From Cornus controversa (taxonomy: Eukaryota; Streptophyta; Magnoliopsida; Cornales; Cornaceae), in the NCBI GenBank assembly GCA_026545225.1, contig CM048849.1:55261836-55325835 (forward strand): DNA of 64,000 nt, read 5' to 3'. Each line of letters begins with the position of its first letter. Position 1 is the first letter of the stretch. The notes beneath the pieces are model-generated. The model ran no database searches. It was not told the DNA's origin and worked only from the letters and a program-made list of their open reading frames with translations. The translations under genes were made by a program, and so were the position numbers. Below, piece after piece: positions 37,129 through 48,879 of this stretch.

Positions 37129-37830
37129 CTCGGGCGGGGTAGATTGTTTGAAAATATGAACATGCAATAGAATTTTTTTTTTCTTTTTTACTATTATTTG
37201 TTGGTTACGTATTCCATTTTTTTTTAGCTCAATGTGACTATTCAAGGTGTTCTACATTGAATTCCCTATACAAGAAATGAAGAAAAAGGAAGTCTAAATT
37301 GTACGTCTTCTGTTTTTACACTGAAGACGAAAAAGTGCGCATGAGTCCTCGAATTAGAAAATAATAATAATAGTAAGAATATCCTTCACGAAAATGATTT
37401 TCATTCCGAAAAAGATATACAGTGAACCGAAGCTCAATGTCCTTTTTGATGTTCCATCATCGAACTCTTCTCAATCAAGAAAAGTCGACTTTGGAGGCTT
37501 CTTTTTCACAGTTTTTACTTTTTAGATTTGAGTTTCTAATCACCCCTATTTACAATTACAGCTTGAGGTAGAAGACAACCATGACAGCGTGTTCAGAATA
37601 AAAAACTTTAAGGTAATACACAAAATTTCATCCATATATTAACACATAGAATAGGTCCTCTGATATGTTTAAGAGGAGTTGAATACAACTAACAAGTAAA
37701 ACAGATATTACATATAAACAAATGAAAACAATGAATACATACTATCAAGTGTCCAACAACCAACCACCTTCTGAGCCATTAACATCTAATCAGCTAATTA
37801 GTAATTACAATAAAATTTTACCATGTTGTC
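37129..37830. other. Intergenic: BBL5 upstream region and BBL6 3' flank
   Basis: 37,129-37,290 is homologous to the BBL11 upstream region (59,400-59,585). From 37,743 (agtgtccaacaaccaacc) the left end of the segmental duplication begins. No gene. Confidence 0.55.
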
Positions 37831-39441
37831 TTATTCAACCATTTTACTCTTCCAACTTGCAAGAGATGGGATGCTCTGTTCATATCTAAAGAAATCATCT
37901 GGATCTACCATGCTCTTTACAGATACCAACCTGTCAAAATTGCCCTTAAAATACTTTGTCCCCCAAATACTGGCCTCTTCATAGCTTGTTGTATGACCAT
38001 ATTGATTAACACCCAAATCAATATCTCTATAGTTCAGATATGAACACCTTGGTGATTCAGAGACATAAGGTGTCATGTAATCATAGAGACTCCTAATCAA
38101 ATTCAGGTAGTGGTTTGAAGCTTCAACCCCTTCTTCTTTCCAATTCACTGAGTACTGGATTTTATACACATTCCCTGCTCTATGAGGAAATGCAGTGTCA
38201 AACACGGAAATCTCACTCATCATTCCACCATATGGATTCAATGTCAATACCGGCTTCTTCAATTCGATCATTCTCTTCCAAATCCCCTCAAGATCAGTTT
38301 TTGAAATCGGTTTCTGCACATAGTCTGACTTCTTCTTCAAAAACTTCTCGGATTGAGGCGCTCTTTCAAGCAAGACATCCATTGATGTCCCATTTGCATA
38401 GTTTGACCAGTAAAGCACTGATTCAACCCAACTCATCTCAATGCAGTCTTTGTGTTTCAAACCCAATTCAGGAAACTTGTCATTCATCATAGCAAACAGT
38501 CTATCAGCATGTCCAAGAAACAAGGCCACAAATTTAGCCTTCACTGTCTTGTAACCCTTCTTGTTTGAAGGCATCACAACAACTCTAATAAAAAGATCAG
38601 TATCAATCTTATCAGCAATGAATTGCCATCGATGAACAATGTTGGTTGCTCCTTGTTCCAAGGTCCTTTCGATTCTAAAAACAGTGACAGTGTCCGGGAC
38701 ACGAACTAGATTGATTTTCCATGAAACAATGACTCCAAAACTAGCTCCTCCTCCTCCTCTAATAGCCCAAAAGAGATCTTCGCCCATTGATTCTCTATTC
38801 AAAACTCTACCATTGACATCAACCACGATTGCATCGACAACATTATCAATCGAAAGGCCGTGCTTTCTCATCATATTACCATACCCACCTCCACTAAAGT
38901 GCCCCCCAACACCCACTGTGGGACAAACACCAGCTGGGAAGCCATGGACTTTGCTCTTCTCTGCAATTCTATAATAAAGCTCACCAAGTGTTGCTCCGGA
39001 CTCAACCCACACAATCTCATCTTCTATGTCAACACTGATTGATCTGAGATTGAACATGTCAAGGATCACAAAAGGGACATCTGATACATACGAAAGGCCA
39101 TCGTAGTCGTGGCCTCCACTTCGGATTCTTATCTGCAAGCCATGAACTTTGGAGCAGATGACTGATGCTTGGATGTGAGATGCATGAGTTGGGGCTATGA
39201 TGAATAGTGGTTTGGGAGTTGAAGATGACATGAACCTGAGGTTTCTTATGTAGGATTGTAGGACAGATGGGTAGGAAGAATTGTTGGGTGTGTAGGTGAT
39301 TTCAGATATTGGTGGGGAGGATTGAGAATTGTGAGAAAGACATTGTAGAAAGTCATCTTGGGTTGGATCTGAAGTTGCCCAGAGAACACAGAACAGGAGA
39401 GTGAAATGTATAGAGAGAATTGCTGAACTTGGAATTCTCAT
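37831..39441 (-). CDS. BBL6: BBE-like FAD-linked oxidase (subfamily II)
   Basis: A 536-residue secreted BBE-like protein with an ATG start and signal peptide MRIPSSAILS to about residue 22. Flavin-linking His111 (SGGHDYDG) and Cys173 (GVCPTVGVGGH), gatekeeper Val176, N1-locus His181 and Tyr187 (SGGGYG) are intact. K427 and Q429 (YKIQY) and Y471 (YLNYRD) complete the active site; the BBE domain is about 465-530. Every family-critical residue is present and the frame is open. It is the parent-like copy of the block duplication; its right-hand twin BBL8 is frameshifted. Substrate unknown. Confidence 0.95.
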   Translation of the reverse strand: MRIPSSAILSIHFTLLFCVLWATSDPTQDDFLQCLSHNSQSSPPISEITYTPNNSSYPSVLQSYIRNLRFMSSSTPKPLFIIAPTHASHIQASVICSKVHGLQIRIRSGGHDYDGLSYVSDVPFVILDMFNLRSISVDIEDEIVWVESGATLGELYYRIAEKSKVHGFPAGVCPTVGVGGHFSGGGYGNMMRKHGLSIDNVVDAIVVDVNGRVLNRESMGEDLFWAIRGGGGASFGVIVSWKINLVRVPDTVTVFRIERTLEQGATNIVHRWQFIADKIDTDLFIRVVVMPSNKKGYKTVKAKFVALFLGHADRLFAMMNDKFPELGLKHKDCIEMSWVESVLYWSNYANGTSMDVLLERAPQSEKFLKKKSDYVQKPISKTDLEGIWKRMIELKKPVLTLNPYGGMMSEISVFDTAFPHRAGNVYKIQYSVNWKEEGVEASNHYLNLIRSLYDYMTPYVSESPRCSYLNYRDIDLGVNQYGHTTSYEEASIWGTKYFKGNFDRLVSVKSMVDPDDFFRYEQSIPSLASWKSKMVE

Positions 39442-40192
39442 TTCTTGCGAATTGATTTTTGTCGGTAGATGTAGATGAGTAGATGATGAACTTGTTTGGT
39501 TGTTTCTGAGATAATAACAAGCCTTAATAGATTTTTATTTTAATTTTTTTCTTAATGAGGAAGAAACTGAAAAGTAAAATCTGAGAATGATAAGAAGCTT
39601 CTTCCTCCTTTCCTCTGAAATGAACTGGCAATTATTGATGATGAAAACCCATCAGGTCTGTCCCAAAACTCAAGCCCAAATAGCCCAACCACAGCCCATT
39701 CTATCTGTTTTCAGTTGTCTGTGACCCAATGGTTAAGTTATTGCCTGGATAATATATAGTTAGGACAGATAATCAAGTATCGATTCTCTCCTGTACCATT
39801 CTCAAGTTGTCCGTACCAAAGCAATAACTTTTACATAGCTTAGCTATGGATTTACATTACTGATTTGATGCATTGTGTTAGGTAAGCGTAAATGGTACAA
39901 GACGCAAACACAGAATCACAACACAAGAGAGGATCTTAATTAGAGTTACAATGATGAAAGAATGCTCAACGGATCGTGTGTTCTGTAAATCAATTAAACT
40001 TTTAATAGGCAAGACCATAATAACAACAACATATATGAACACAAGCCTTATACAGGACCACTTTATTTATGTTAACAGAAAAAAAATCACAACATGAACA
40101 TAAGCCTTGTACTACAGGCCCACTTTATTTATGTTAACAAAATAAAACAATATTTTTTTTACTAATTATATCATATTGCCCAAGTATCTAAT
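39442..40192. other. Intergenic: BBL6 upstream region and BBL7 3' flank
   Basis: No gene or clear TATA box. Homologous to 48,503-49,278 but lacks the tandem copy of the 5' region seen there. Confidence 0.5.
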
Positions 40193-41830
40193 CTAACCAC
40201 CTCTCTTCTTTTTCCCCCATGATGACAATGGTGGAATGCTTTGTTCATTCCTGAAGAAATTAGCAGGATCAACCATGGTCTTCACATGTACCAATCTCTT
40301 GAAGTTACCCTTGAAATACTTAATACCCCAAATGCTTGCTTGCGTGTAGCTTGTGTTGCCTTTATTATTGACTCCTATGTCAAGATCTCTATAGTTGATA
40401 TATGCAGCTCTAGGAGACTTAGAAACATAAGGAGCCATGTAACTATAAAGCCTTCTGATCCAACTTACATGCCTCTCAGAAGCCTCTGTCCCCTCTTCAT
40501 CCCAATACACCAAGTGTTGAATTTTGTATAAATTCCCAGCTCTATGTGGGAAAGGAATTGCAGACTCTGAAATTTCATTCATTCTTCCACCATATGGACT
40601 AAAGATCAACACAGCCCCCTCGGCTTCTTCTTCATAAAACCTTTCCCAAATCCCTTTGAGCCCATTTTCTGAAATTGGTTCCTTCACATAGTCTGATTTT
40701 GCTTTGAAATATCTTACCGACGGTTGAGTCCTGTTCAATAGAATATCAAGGGATTCTCCACTTGGAAAACCGGCAAAGTAGAGGGTTGATTCGATCCAGC
40801 TCATTTCAATACAGTCTTGTTTCACCAAACCCAACTCGGGGAAGCTTTCTTGCATCAATTGAATGAGTTCATCAGCTCCACCAAGGAACAATGAGTTGAA
40901 TGAAACTTGTATTGTTGTTCTGTTTTGGTTATCTTGACTGGAGTAATTCACTCTGCTTATAATGACTCTGATGAATAGGTTCTCATCAAGTTTGTCTGCA
41001 ATGTATTGCCACCTATGGAGTAGCTTAGTTGCATTTTGTTCCAATGTCCTGCTGACTGTGAAAACAGTCACAGTTGATGGAACAGGAACCAACTCTATTT
41101 TCCATGCAAGAATGACACCAAAACCAGCACCTCCACTTCCTCTGATGGCCCAAAAGAGGTCCTCCCCCATTGATTCTCTGTCAAGAATTCTGCCATTGAC
41201 ATCAATTAATCGAGCATCGATGACATGGTCAGCAGCGAGGACGTGTTTACGCAACATCAAGCCGTACCCTCCACCACTGAAGTGTCCACCAACACCCACA
41301 GTAGGGCAAACTCCTGCTGGGAAGGCAAGTGTTTTGCTTTTCTCAGCAATTCTGTAGTAAAGTTCACCAATAGTTGCACCAGATTGAACCCATGCAGTGT
41401 TACTTTGAATGTCCACAGTGATTGATCTAAGGTTTATCAGATCAATTATGACAAATGGGATTTCAGAAACATAGGAAAGACCCTCGTAATCGTGTCCTCC
41501 GCTTCGGATTCTTATCTGCATGCCATGATTTTTGGAACAATATATGGATGTTTGAATGTGAGACTCATGGGTTGGTGTGACAATGACTAGAGGCTTAGGG
41601 GTGTTAGGTGAAGTGAATCGTAAGTTTTGTATAGAGAACTGCAAAATAGATGAATATGAAGAGTTGTTTGTGGTGTAGATGACTTGGGAGATAGATGTGG
41701 AGTTCTGAGAATGAAGAGAAAGACATTGAAGAAAGTCTTCATGGGGAGTGTGAGCAAAAGCTGCACATGAAATTGAGAATATAGATACAATAAGAAGTGA
41801 TGAGAGCAATGAAGTACTTGGAGTCTTCAT
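40193..41830 (-). CDS. BBL7: BBE-like FAD-linked oxidase (subfamily III)
   Basis: A 545-residue secreted BBE-like protein with an ATG start and a signal peptide of about 25 residues (MKTPSTSLLSSLLIVSIFSI). Flavin-linking His113 and Cys175, gatekeeper Val178, N1-locus His183 and Tyr after SGGG are intact. K436 and Q438 (YKIQH) and Y480 (YINYRD) are present. Oddity: the glycine-rich flavin loop reads RGSGGAGFG rather than RGGGGASFG as in nearly all other members, including its dead twin BBL9, so two substitutions (Ser232, Gly236) arose in the surviving copy. The basic tail GKKKRGG is longer than in its neighbours. Substrate unknown. Confidence 0.95.
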   Translation of the reverse strand: MKTPSTSLLSSLLIVSIFSISCAAFAHTPHEDFLQCLSLHSQNSTSISQVIYTTNNSSYSSILQFSIQNLRFTSPNTPKPLVIVTPTHESHIQTSIYCSKNHGMQIRIRSGGHDYEGLSYVSEIPFVIIDLINLRSITVDIQSNTAWVQSGATIGELYYRIAEKSKTLAFPAGVCPTVGVGGHFSGGGYGLMLRKHVLAADHVIDARLIDVNGRILDRESMGEDLFWAIRGSGGAGFGVILAWKIELVPVPSTVTVFTVSRTLEQNATKLLHRWQYIADKLDENLFIRVIISRVNYSSQDNQNRTTIQVSFNSLFLGGADELIQLMQESFPELGLVKQDCIEMSWIESTLYFAGFPSGESLDILLNRTQPSVRYFKAKSDYVKEPISENGLKGIWERFYEEEAEGAVLIFSPYGGRMNEISESAIPFPHRAGNLYKIQHLVYWDEEGTEASERHVSWIRRLYSYMAPYVSKSPRAAYINYRDLDIGVNNKGNTSYTQASIWGIKYFKGNFKRLVHVKTMVDPANFFRNEQSIPPLSSWGKKKRGG

Positions 41831-41873
41831 TTCTAATTGTTGATCGATGATTTTGTGTAAGAGATAGGAGTTG

Positions 41874-41885
41874 CTATTTATAATA
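41874..41885 (-). promoter_or_regulatory. TATA box of BBL7
   Basis: Minus strand TATTATAAATAG, about 45 bp upstream of the ATG. The same box lies upstream of BBL9 (about 50,958-50,969), BBL5 and BBL11. Confidence 0.7.
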
Positions 41886-42616
41886 CTTTAGGGAAAGCTT
41901 GTTTGAAGTCTAAGAGAATGTGAACGTTGGGGGTTGAATTCTATATATGCATGCCATACCATGCTTAAGGTGACAATTCAACCCTCTAGATCAATCTTCT
42001 CCTTAGACAAGAAATGAGGACACAGAAAGTTTCAAAGGACAAAGAATGATGCTTCCGTATCATCATTATCATGATTAACAATATTGTTATTATAATTTTG
42101 GGAAAATTTTAATTTAGCAAGTCGGTACTAAACGTAATGCATGATGATCACCCAGATTTATTAATTGAGAAAATATAAATAAATAAAGTCAACAGCTACT
42201 TTTCTTCCTTTCATAGTCATAAAATTCAGAAGGAACTATGAGATGATATCCATCCATTTTTTATTCAGACCTGCATAAATTGACGTAGATACGTACGGTT
42301 GCTTGCTATATATGTGGTGCATAGAGTTGAATGTTCGATCTCCATGCATGGTCTCTAATATCATTATTGGTTGACAATTGAATTTTAATTGTAGACTACA
42401 AAAGTTTGAAGAAGTTGTATAAAATTGATTTAATAAATATAAGTCAATGGTCATGGTTATTGACATTTCTTTCCCATATATGGAAAATTTCCCATGGTTC
42501 ATTAATTATTTTAGCAAAAGAAGAGATCCATGTGTAAAATATAATATTTTATCAGGAAAATTGAACCCATAATTATCCCATTTAGTTCAACTTCTCAAGT
42601 AATTCATTAATTTCCT

Positions 42617-42653
<37 letters not shown>

Positions 42654-44348
42654 TAAGGTAAGTCATTATATAGAAAAGGAAGAATGTACAATCGAGCTCC
42701 ACAATCAAATTCTTTTCTTTAATTTTATTTTTTTTTCTTTTTCCTTTTGATATTTTGAAGAACATCATATCCCAACACTAGAAAAGTTGGGGGTTTTGAG
42801 TACTTGCCGAGAACATGGAACCAACCTGGTCTTTGTGCCACCTGTGGTCCTATGACAGTAAATTTCAAATCCATGAGTTGTCAATTGTTTTGTGTGCAAT
42901 CCAAGCAAAAGTGAGCCTCCAAATTGTTCATGTTGAAATGATACCATGGTGAGTAATAAATTTCTCAGCATGAGAGGATGTATTTCCAAATGTGCAAGGA
43001 AAGCCCTTTCCACACAATCGAGAAGCCAAGTTTGGCCTATTTTCTAGATTTCATTTACTCTTGGACAAGGAATTGCTGCCAACTACATATTGAATTTTTG
43101 CACATACAATGACTTGAAAAGGCTTATTCTATTTTAACATGAGTTTGAAAAATACTTATGTGATCTATTTGGTTTAATTTCTGAGAACACTTTTCTATTT
43201 TTAAAAAATTAAAAATTAAAAAATTTTGGTTCTCAAAATTTTTAAAACTAAGTTAAAAAGGGCTTGTTTTTAGAGAAAATGTATTTTATATTTCTCTTTT
43301 ATTTTATGGGCTAGTCTTTATCTTCACATAGAGAGACTTTCTGAATTTAAATGAGTGACCTCTAGGTCAGAATAGAACAATCTTACCAAACTATTTTATG
43401 AGTTTCAGAAAACTAAACCAAACTTACTCATAATTTTTCAATTTTTGTCGCAGTGAGGAAAAGATTTCTTCAATTAATTAATTAAAGGAAAAGAAGATGA
43501 CTTATTGGTTGAGGCTTACAAGAGACATCCAATAGAGTAGGTTGATTTTCACATTGAATAGGCAATGGCATTAGATAACCATAGATAATAGATAAAATTT
43601 AAGTATAGTAGGAGACATGACATATGATAAAAAAAAAAAATTGAAAAAAGAGAGTTGACTTTGAGTGTACGGGATAAAGGAAAAGATGATGATAATGATA
43701 AAATGTAGCATATGTATTTATCAGGAATTTTTTTTTTTTTACAAAACTATATATATATATATAGCATGTGTATATTAGTATATACACACAGATTTATGAT
43801 ATCACATTTGGTGCATAAGAGACTACTCATTAGTCATTAGAGAATATTTTCACATGCAATTAGATTATAGCGTTAGAAGGAAAAGATTAAAATAGAGAAA
43901 TTTAAGATTACTCAAGTATAACATGTTTATAAATATATAAATATACATGTGTATGTAATATAATAATATCACACCGAGTATGAAAATTTTGGAGTTTCTT
44001 ATTCTTTTAGTCACACTGTTTTCAAATTGTTGTAGATAAATAAATTAAAGAGGATAAAAGTTTTATGGGCAAGTAAGAAAAACTTATAGAGTTGGCTTTT
44101 CCACGTTGACTGCAAACACAAAATGAGTTTGGGTCGAACGCACCCTGAACTGGCTCGAGTACATTGTAACATTTGTTTTCCTTCCGTGTTTAATGACAAA
44201 ATACTATGTCAAAAAAAAAAATTTGTGATGAAAATTTATTTTTCTGCAAGAAATGTGTTTGCCAAAAGTTATTTTGTATGACACATTTTGCAATGCTAAT
44301 AGCTCTTTTGATGAAAGAAAAATAATATTTGAACCGATAATTCAATAC
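41886..44348. other. Intergenic: BBL7 upstream region
   Basis: No gene. A single copy of the ccatac-atgcttaaggtgac unit is at about 41,949-41,975, the ancestor of the minisatellite in block B. 42,236-43,100 is homologous to 52,391-53,165. A TA tract lies at 42,619-42,651. Parts near 43,490 and 44,090-44,300 recur at 61,210-61,880. Confidence 0.5.
42619..42651. repeat. (AT)n microsatellite
   Basis: About 16 AT units, absent from the equivalent place in block B. Confidence 0.9.
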
Positions 44349-44351
44349 TAA

Positions 44352-44561
44352 GGTCCTGTTTGGCAAAGTTTTGTGTCGGCTTTTACGCAGAAGAAAAAGA
44401 AAAACAGAAGCTAAATCAGGAAGCTGGTATCTTCAGTTTTCTTTAAACGCTTTTTTTGGACTCCGAATCTCTTCTCCCTTACAATCCAAACACTCTTCAA
44501 AACGACTTTTGAACTTAAAAAGTTGAAAGCCGCTTTTTCAAAAGTCAATCCAAACAGGACC
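44352..44561. mobile_element. Tourist-like MITE, 210 bp
   Basis: Perfect 12-bp inverted ends GGTCCTGTTTGG / CCAAACAGGACC, flanked on both sides by TAA (44349-44351 and 44562-44564), the 3-bp target duplication of PIF/Harbinger elements. The interior is a stem-forming A/T-rich sequence without coding capacity. Confidence 0.85.
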
Positions 44562-45176
44562 TAAAAATAAGTCAAAAGCTTATTTTTAAGTGGGATTCAT
44601 GATATTCACTCATTCGACTAATGTTTTAGGCCTGAATTATCAATTAGAGTATTGGAGGTGTGTTTTTGGTCTCTCCCCTTTCTTTGTCTCGTAATCCCGT
44701 AACTGAAAAAGAAGAAAAGAACCGGATCCCTTCCGGTTATTTATTCTTGATAAAATGTATATCTATTTCAATTCTATTATATAATTTTGAGAACGCCCAC
44801 CACGCTTGTGTGTAACCCTCCTCATGTTCAATCCGACTGAAACATGGAGATTCAAAACATACCAACCTGAACAAAGTGCAAATTGAAGACTTTGAATACC
44901 TCCGAAATCAAAGTTCTTGACCATAACTAGTTAAAAAAAAAAATCAAGTTTATTAATGACCGGTATATATATTGAACAAAGAAATGTACAAGAGCTAAAG
45001 GACCCATTACGGGGCCCAAAGCCAGAGCCAGAAGCTAGTTACACGAGCGGCAGCCCGTAAGGCTAAACATACAATTAGGAGCCCAAGCCCAGCTAAACAT
45101 ATGACCGTTAGGTTTCTTTTTGAATCGAGAGATTTGGAAGGATAAATATAAAAAAAAAATGAGAAAATAGATTATA

Positions 45177-45580
45177 TTGTGTTTGGATAGACTTAATTAA
45201 AAGAAAAGAAATGATAAAGAGGGATAAGAAAGAATAACTATCACTCCTTATCCCTCATATCTTATCCTTCAAAAAATGAGAAGATTAAGAAGGAAATGAT
45301 AATGTTTAAGTAATACTTTCATAATTTTGAAACTGTCTTCAACAATTACAAAATAAAATTGTTATTCTACTCATGTCCCATAAATATAAAAAGATATGAT
45401 AGTAATTTAGTCGTTATCATTTCTCTCCCCCATCTTATCTAAACAAAAATGTTATCTCCTTTCTTTTCTCTTCTATTTATCTGAATAAAATTTGTTGCTA
45501 TCCTCCCCTCTCTTTTCTTTTCTCTCATAACTAATGTTATTATCTCCTTTCTTTTCTCTCGTGTCTATCCAAACAAAGCC
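45177..45580. mobile_element. Possible MITE with GTTTGGATAGAC inverted ends
   Basis: GTTTGGATAGAC at 45181-45192 is repeated inverted at 45563-45574; the interior is rich in aaagaaaagaaatgata and its complement. A second, diverged unit of the same type follows at 45,583-45,910. No target duplication could be settled. Confidence 0.45.
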
Positions 45581-45924
45581 TTAGGCATTATTTGGATTAA
45601 AGGATTTGAAAGGATAAGGAAAGAAAAGAAATGAGAAGATAGTGTGTTTTATTTTTAGATACTTTAAATAAAAGAAAGAAAAAGATTGAGAGAGATTTGA
45701 AAGGATAGTTATCCCTTTATCAACAATTAGATGAATAAAATTATTATTTCACTCATGTCCTATTAAATGTAAAAGGATATGCAATAATATGTCCGTTATC
45801 ATTTTTTTTTTCTCTCTCATATCTTATTCAAATAATAATATATATTTTTTCTCTTATTTCTTTTTTATTCAAATGAATATAAGTGATTGTTATCTCATTT
45901 CTTTTCTTCACTCTCGTTCAGGCT

Positions 45925-46375
45925 GAACCCAGATCATTGCTTCTAGCGGCAACATTATTCTTCTTCCGAATGGAGAGAAGGTGACATCGAATGGAGTCAA
46001 AAATCAACCTTCTAGCAGTGTCTGAAGTGGAGTGAAGCCTGCCAAAGGTAAGGTTGTTTCTCTCTTCCCTGATAAAATAAACACAACCTGCAAAACATAT
46101 ATTGTAAATGAAATTCTTGTTGGATTGGTTTGCGTGAACCCAACGGGAGGAATTCCGTCAATTAAAGAACTCCAGATTGGCCAGTTAAAATGCATGCCAC
46201 AAAGATGTTTGAAGAAATGCCAAATAGGCGCAGAGAGAGAACATTAAAAAAAAATAGGTGTTGGACTGACTCTGCATTAGACATGCATAGCATACAAAAA
46301 TTAGGAATGTGTATGAATGCAAGGGAGGAGCTATTGCGAGTGGGAAGTTTGTTCAAAATGATCATCCAAAGAACA
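45925..46375 (-). pseudogene. LINE (non-LTR retrotransposon) relic, 3' end with zf-RVT domain, copy A
   Basis: The minus strand at 46,365-46,165 reads ILNKLPTRNSSSLAFIHI, then CMLCMSNAESVQHLFF, with the Cys-x2-Cys and ESVQHLFF pattern of the zinc-finger domain at the end of plant L1-type reverse transcriptases. About 46,075-45,960, in a shifted frame, reads ERNNLTFGRLHSTSDTARRL, the usual E-R-N-N...F ending of these proteins. Stops and frame changes separate the parts, so this is a dead fragment. The rest of the element is not seen in the window. Confidence 0.75.
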
Positions 46376-46902
46376 AAAGAATGGTGAGGGATGTAGAGAG
46401 GGAACTAAATGAGAAGTTTGTTCATGAAATTTGAGTTTCGTTCCTAATAAGGTACCTATTAGTGATGACATCGTACAAATAGTCAGCTAAAGTTTAACAC
46501 TTCGTGATGAGAAAAATTGTCACCATTATTGGAAAACAATTTTTGATAAATGTGTTTGCCAAAAATTATTTTGTACGACACATTTTGCATCGCAATGGTA
46601 ATTGCCCTTTGAATGAAATGTGTATCCATTTCAACTCTGTTATGAAATGTTGAGAAACCCAAGATGTATATAATATGTCTTGCCCAATAAACTATTAAAA
46701 CCCTCCTAATGTTCAATTCGACTGGCACATAGAGATGCAAAACATACTGAACAGAACAAAGTTCAAATTGAAGACTTTGAATACCTCCCGAAATCAAAAC
46801 TTTAGACTATAACTAGGAAGTGTCCAACAACAAACCTCCTTCTGAACCATACAACACCTAATCAGCTAATTAGTTATTACAATACAATTTTACTATGTTG
46901 TC

Positions 46903-48502
46903 TTATTCCAACATTTTATTCTTCCAACCTGCAAGAGATGGGATGCTCTGTTCATATCTAAAGAAATCATCTGGATCTACCATGCTCTTTACAGATACCA
47001 ACCTGTCAAAATTGCCCTTAAAATACTTTGTCCCCCAAATACTGGCCTCTTCATAGCTTGTTGTATGACCATATTGATTAACACCCAAATCAATATCTCT
47101 ACAGTTCAGATATGAACACCTTGGTGATTCAGAGACATAAGGTGTCATGTAATCATAGAGACTCCTAATCAAATTCAGGTAGTGGTTTGAAGCTTCAACC
47201 CCTTCTTCTTTCCAATTCACTGAGTACTGGATTTTATACACATTCCCTGCTCTATGAGGAAATGCAGTGTCAAACTCGGAAATCTCACTCATCTTTCCAC
47301 CATATGGATTCAATGTCAATACCGGCTTCTTCAATTCGATCATTCTCTTCCAAATCCCCTCGATCAGTTTTTGAAATCGGTTTCTGCACATAGTCTGACT
47401 TCTTCAAAAACTTCTCGGATTGAGGCACTCTTTCAAGCAAGACATCCATTGATGTCCCATTTGCATAGTTTGACCAGTAGAGCACTGATTCAACCCAACT
47501 CATCTCAATGCAGTCTTTGTGTTTCAAACCCAATTCAGGAAACTTGTCATTCAGCATAGCAAACAGTCTATCAGCATGTCCAAGAAACAAGGCCACAAAT
47601 TTAGCCTTCACTGTCTTGTAACCCTTCTTGTTTGAAGGCATCACAACAACTCTAATAAAAAGATCAGTATCAATCTTATCAGCAATGAATTGCCATCGAT
47701 GAACAATGTTGGTTGCTCCTTGTTCCAAGGTCCTTTCGACTCTAAAAACAGTGACAGTGTCCGGGACACGAACTAGATTGATTTTCCATGAAACAATGAC
47801 TCCAAAACTAGCTCCACCTCCTCCTCTAATAGCCCAAAAGAGATCTTCGCCCATTGATTCTCTATTCAAAACTCTACCATTGACATCAACCACGATTGCA
47901 TCGACAACATTATCAATCGAAAGGCTGTGCTTTCTCATCATGTTACCATACCCACCTCCACTAAAGTGCCCCCCAACACCCACTGTGGGACAAACACCAG
48001 CTGGGAAGCAATGGACTTTGCTCTTCTCTGCAATTCTACAATAAAGTTCACCAAGTGTTGCTCCGGACCCAATCCACACAATCTCATCTTCTATGTCAAC
48101 ACTGACTGATCTGAGATTGAACATGTCAAGGATCACAAAAGGGGCATCTGAGACATACGAAAGGCCGTCGAAGTCGTGGCCTCCACTTCGGATTCTTATC
48201 TGCAAGCCATGGACTTTGGAGCAGATGATTGATGCTTGGATGTGAGATACATGAGTTGGGGCTATGATGAATAGTGGTTTGGGGGTTGAAGATGACATGA
48301 ACCTGAGGTTTCTTATGTAGGATTGTAGGACAGATGGGTAGGAAGAATTGTTGGGTGTGTAGGTGATTTCAGATATTGGCGGGAAGGATTGAGAATTGTG
48401 AGAAAGGCATTGTAGAAAGTCATCTTGGGTTGGATCTGAAGTTGCCCAGAAGAACAGGAGAGTGAAAAGTAAAGAGAGAATGGCTGAACTTGGAGCTCTC
48501 AT
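46903..48502 (-). pseudogene. BBL8: frameshifted duplicate of BBL6 (subfamily II)
   Basis: Alignable to BBL6 over its full length. The frame is open from the ATG at 48502 to near 47,362, where two A residues of BBL6 (38,290-38,291) are missing. The frame then drifts to a stop at 47,285, while the original C-terminal frame stays open from about 47,391 to 46,903. An in-frame 3-bp deletion removes one Lys of KKKSDY. About 20 substitutions distinguish the first 365 residues from BBL6, several at conserved sites: HDF for HDY after the flavin His, LYC for LYY, CFPAG for GFPAG, and YLNCRD for YLNYRD, which loses the catalytic Tyr. Loss of function is near certain. Its 5' end has been tandemly duplicated (see the repeat at 48,472-48,879). 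Confidence 0.93.
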
Positions 48503-48879
48503 TTCTTTTGAATTGATTTTTGTCTGGTAGATGAGTAGATCATAAACTTGTTTGGTTGTTTTCTGAGATTGTTAGATTATATTGTACTACGCTGTAATAC
48601 AATGTACTTTGTAACAGAGATAATGACAAGCCTCAATTGATTTTTATTTTTATTTTTTTCTTAATGTGAAAGGAAACTGAAGTAGAGAGAGAATTGCTGA
48701 ACTTGGAGCTCTCATTTCTTGTGAATTGATTTTTGTATGGTAGATGAGTATAAACTTGTTTGGTTAGATTATATTGTAGTACGCTGTAGTACAATGTACT
48801 TAGTAACAGAGATAATGGCAAGACTCAATTGATGTTTATTTTTATTTTTTTCTTAATGTGATAGGAAACTGAAGTAAAG
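48472..48879. repeat. Tandem duplication of the BBL8 start-codon and promoter region
   Basis: 48,472-48,676 and 48,682-48,879 are near copies. The right copy includes a second ATG at 48,715 followed by the same codons MRAPSSAILSL before homology breaks off. Shared marks include tatattgtactacgctgta and taacagagataatg. BBL6 has one copy only, so this arose after the block duplication. Confidence 0.85.

Larger units (their letters stand above)
37743..46377. repeat. Segmental duplication, block A
   Basis: Carries BBL6, BBL7 and a LINE relic in the same order as BBL8, BBL9 and a LINE relic in block B (46,816-54,576). The left edge matches at 37,743/46,816 (gtgtccaacaac-aacc). Shared DNA can be followed through both genes, the BBL7/BBL9 upstream regions (42,236/52,391; 42,855/52,803), the caaagaaatgta-gagctaaagg stretch (44,980/53,916) and the LINE relic to 46,377/54,576. 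The blocks lie head to tail, almost abutting. Confidence 0.88.
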
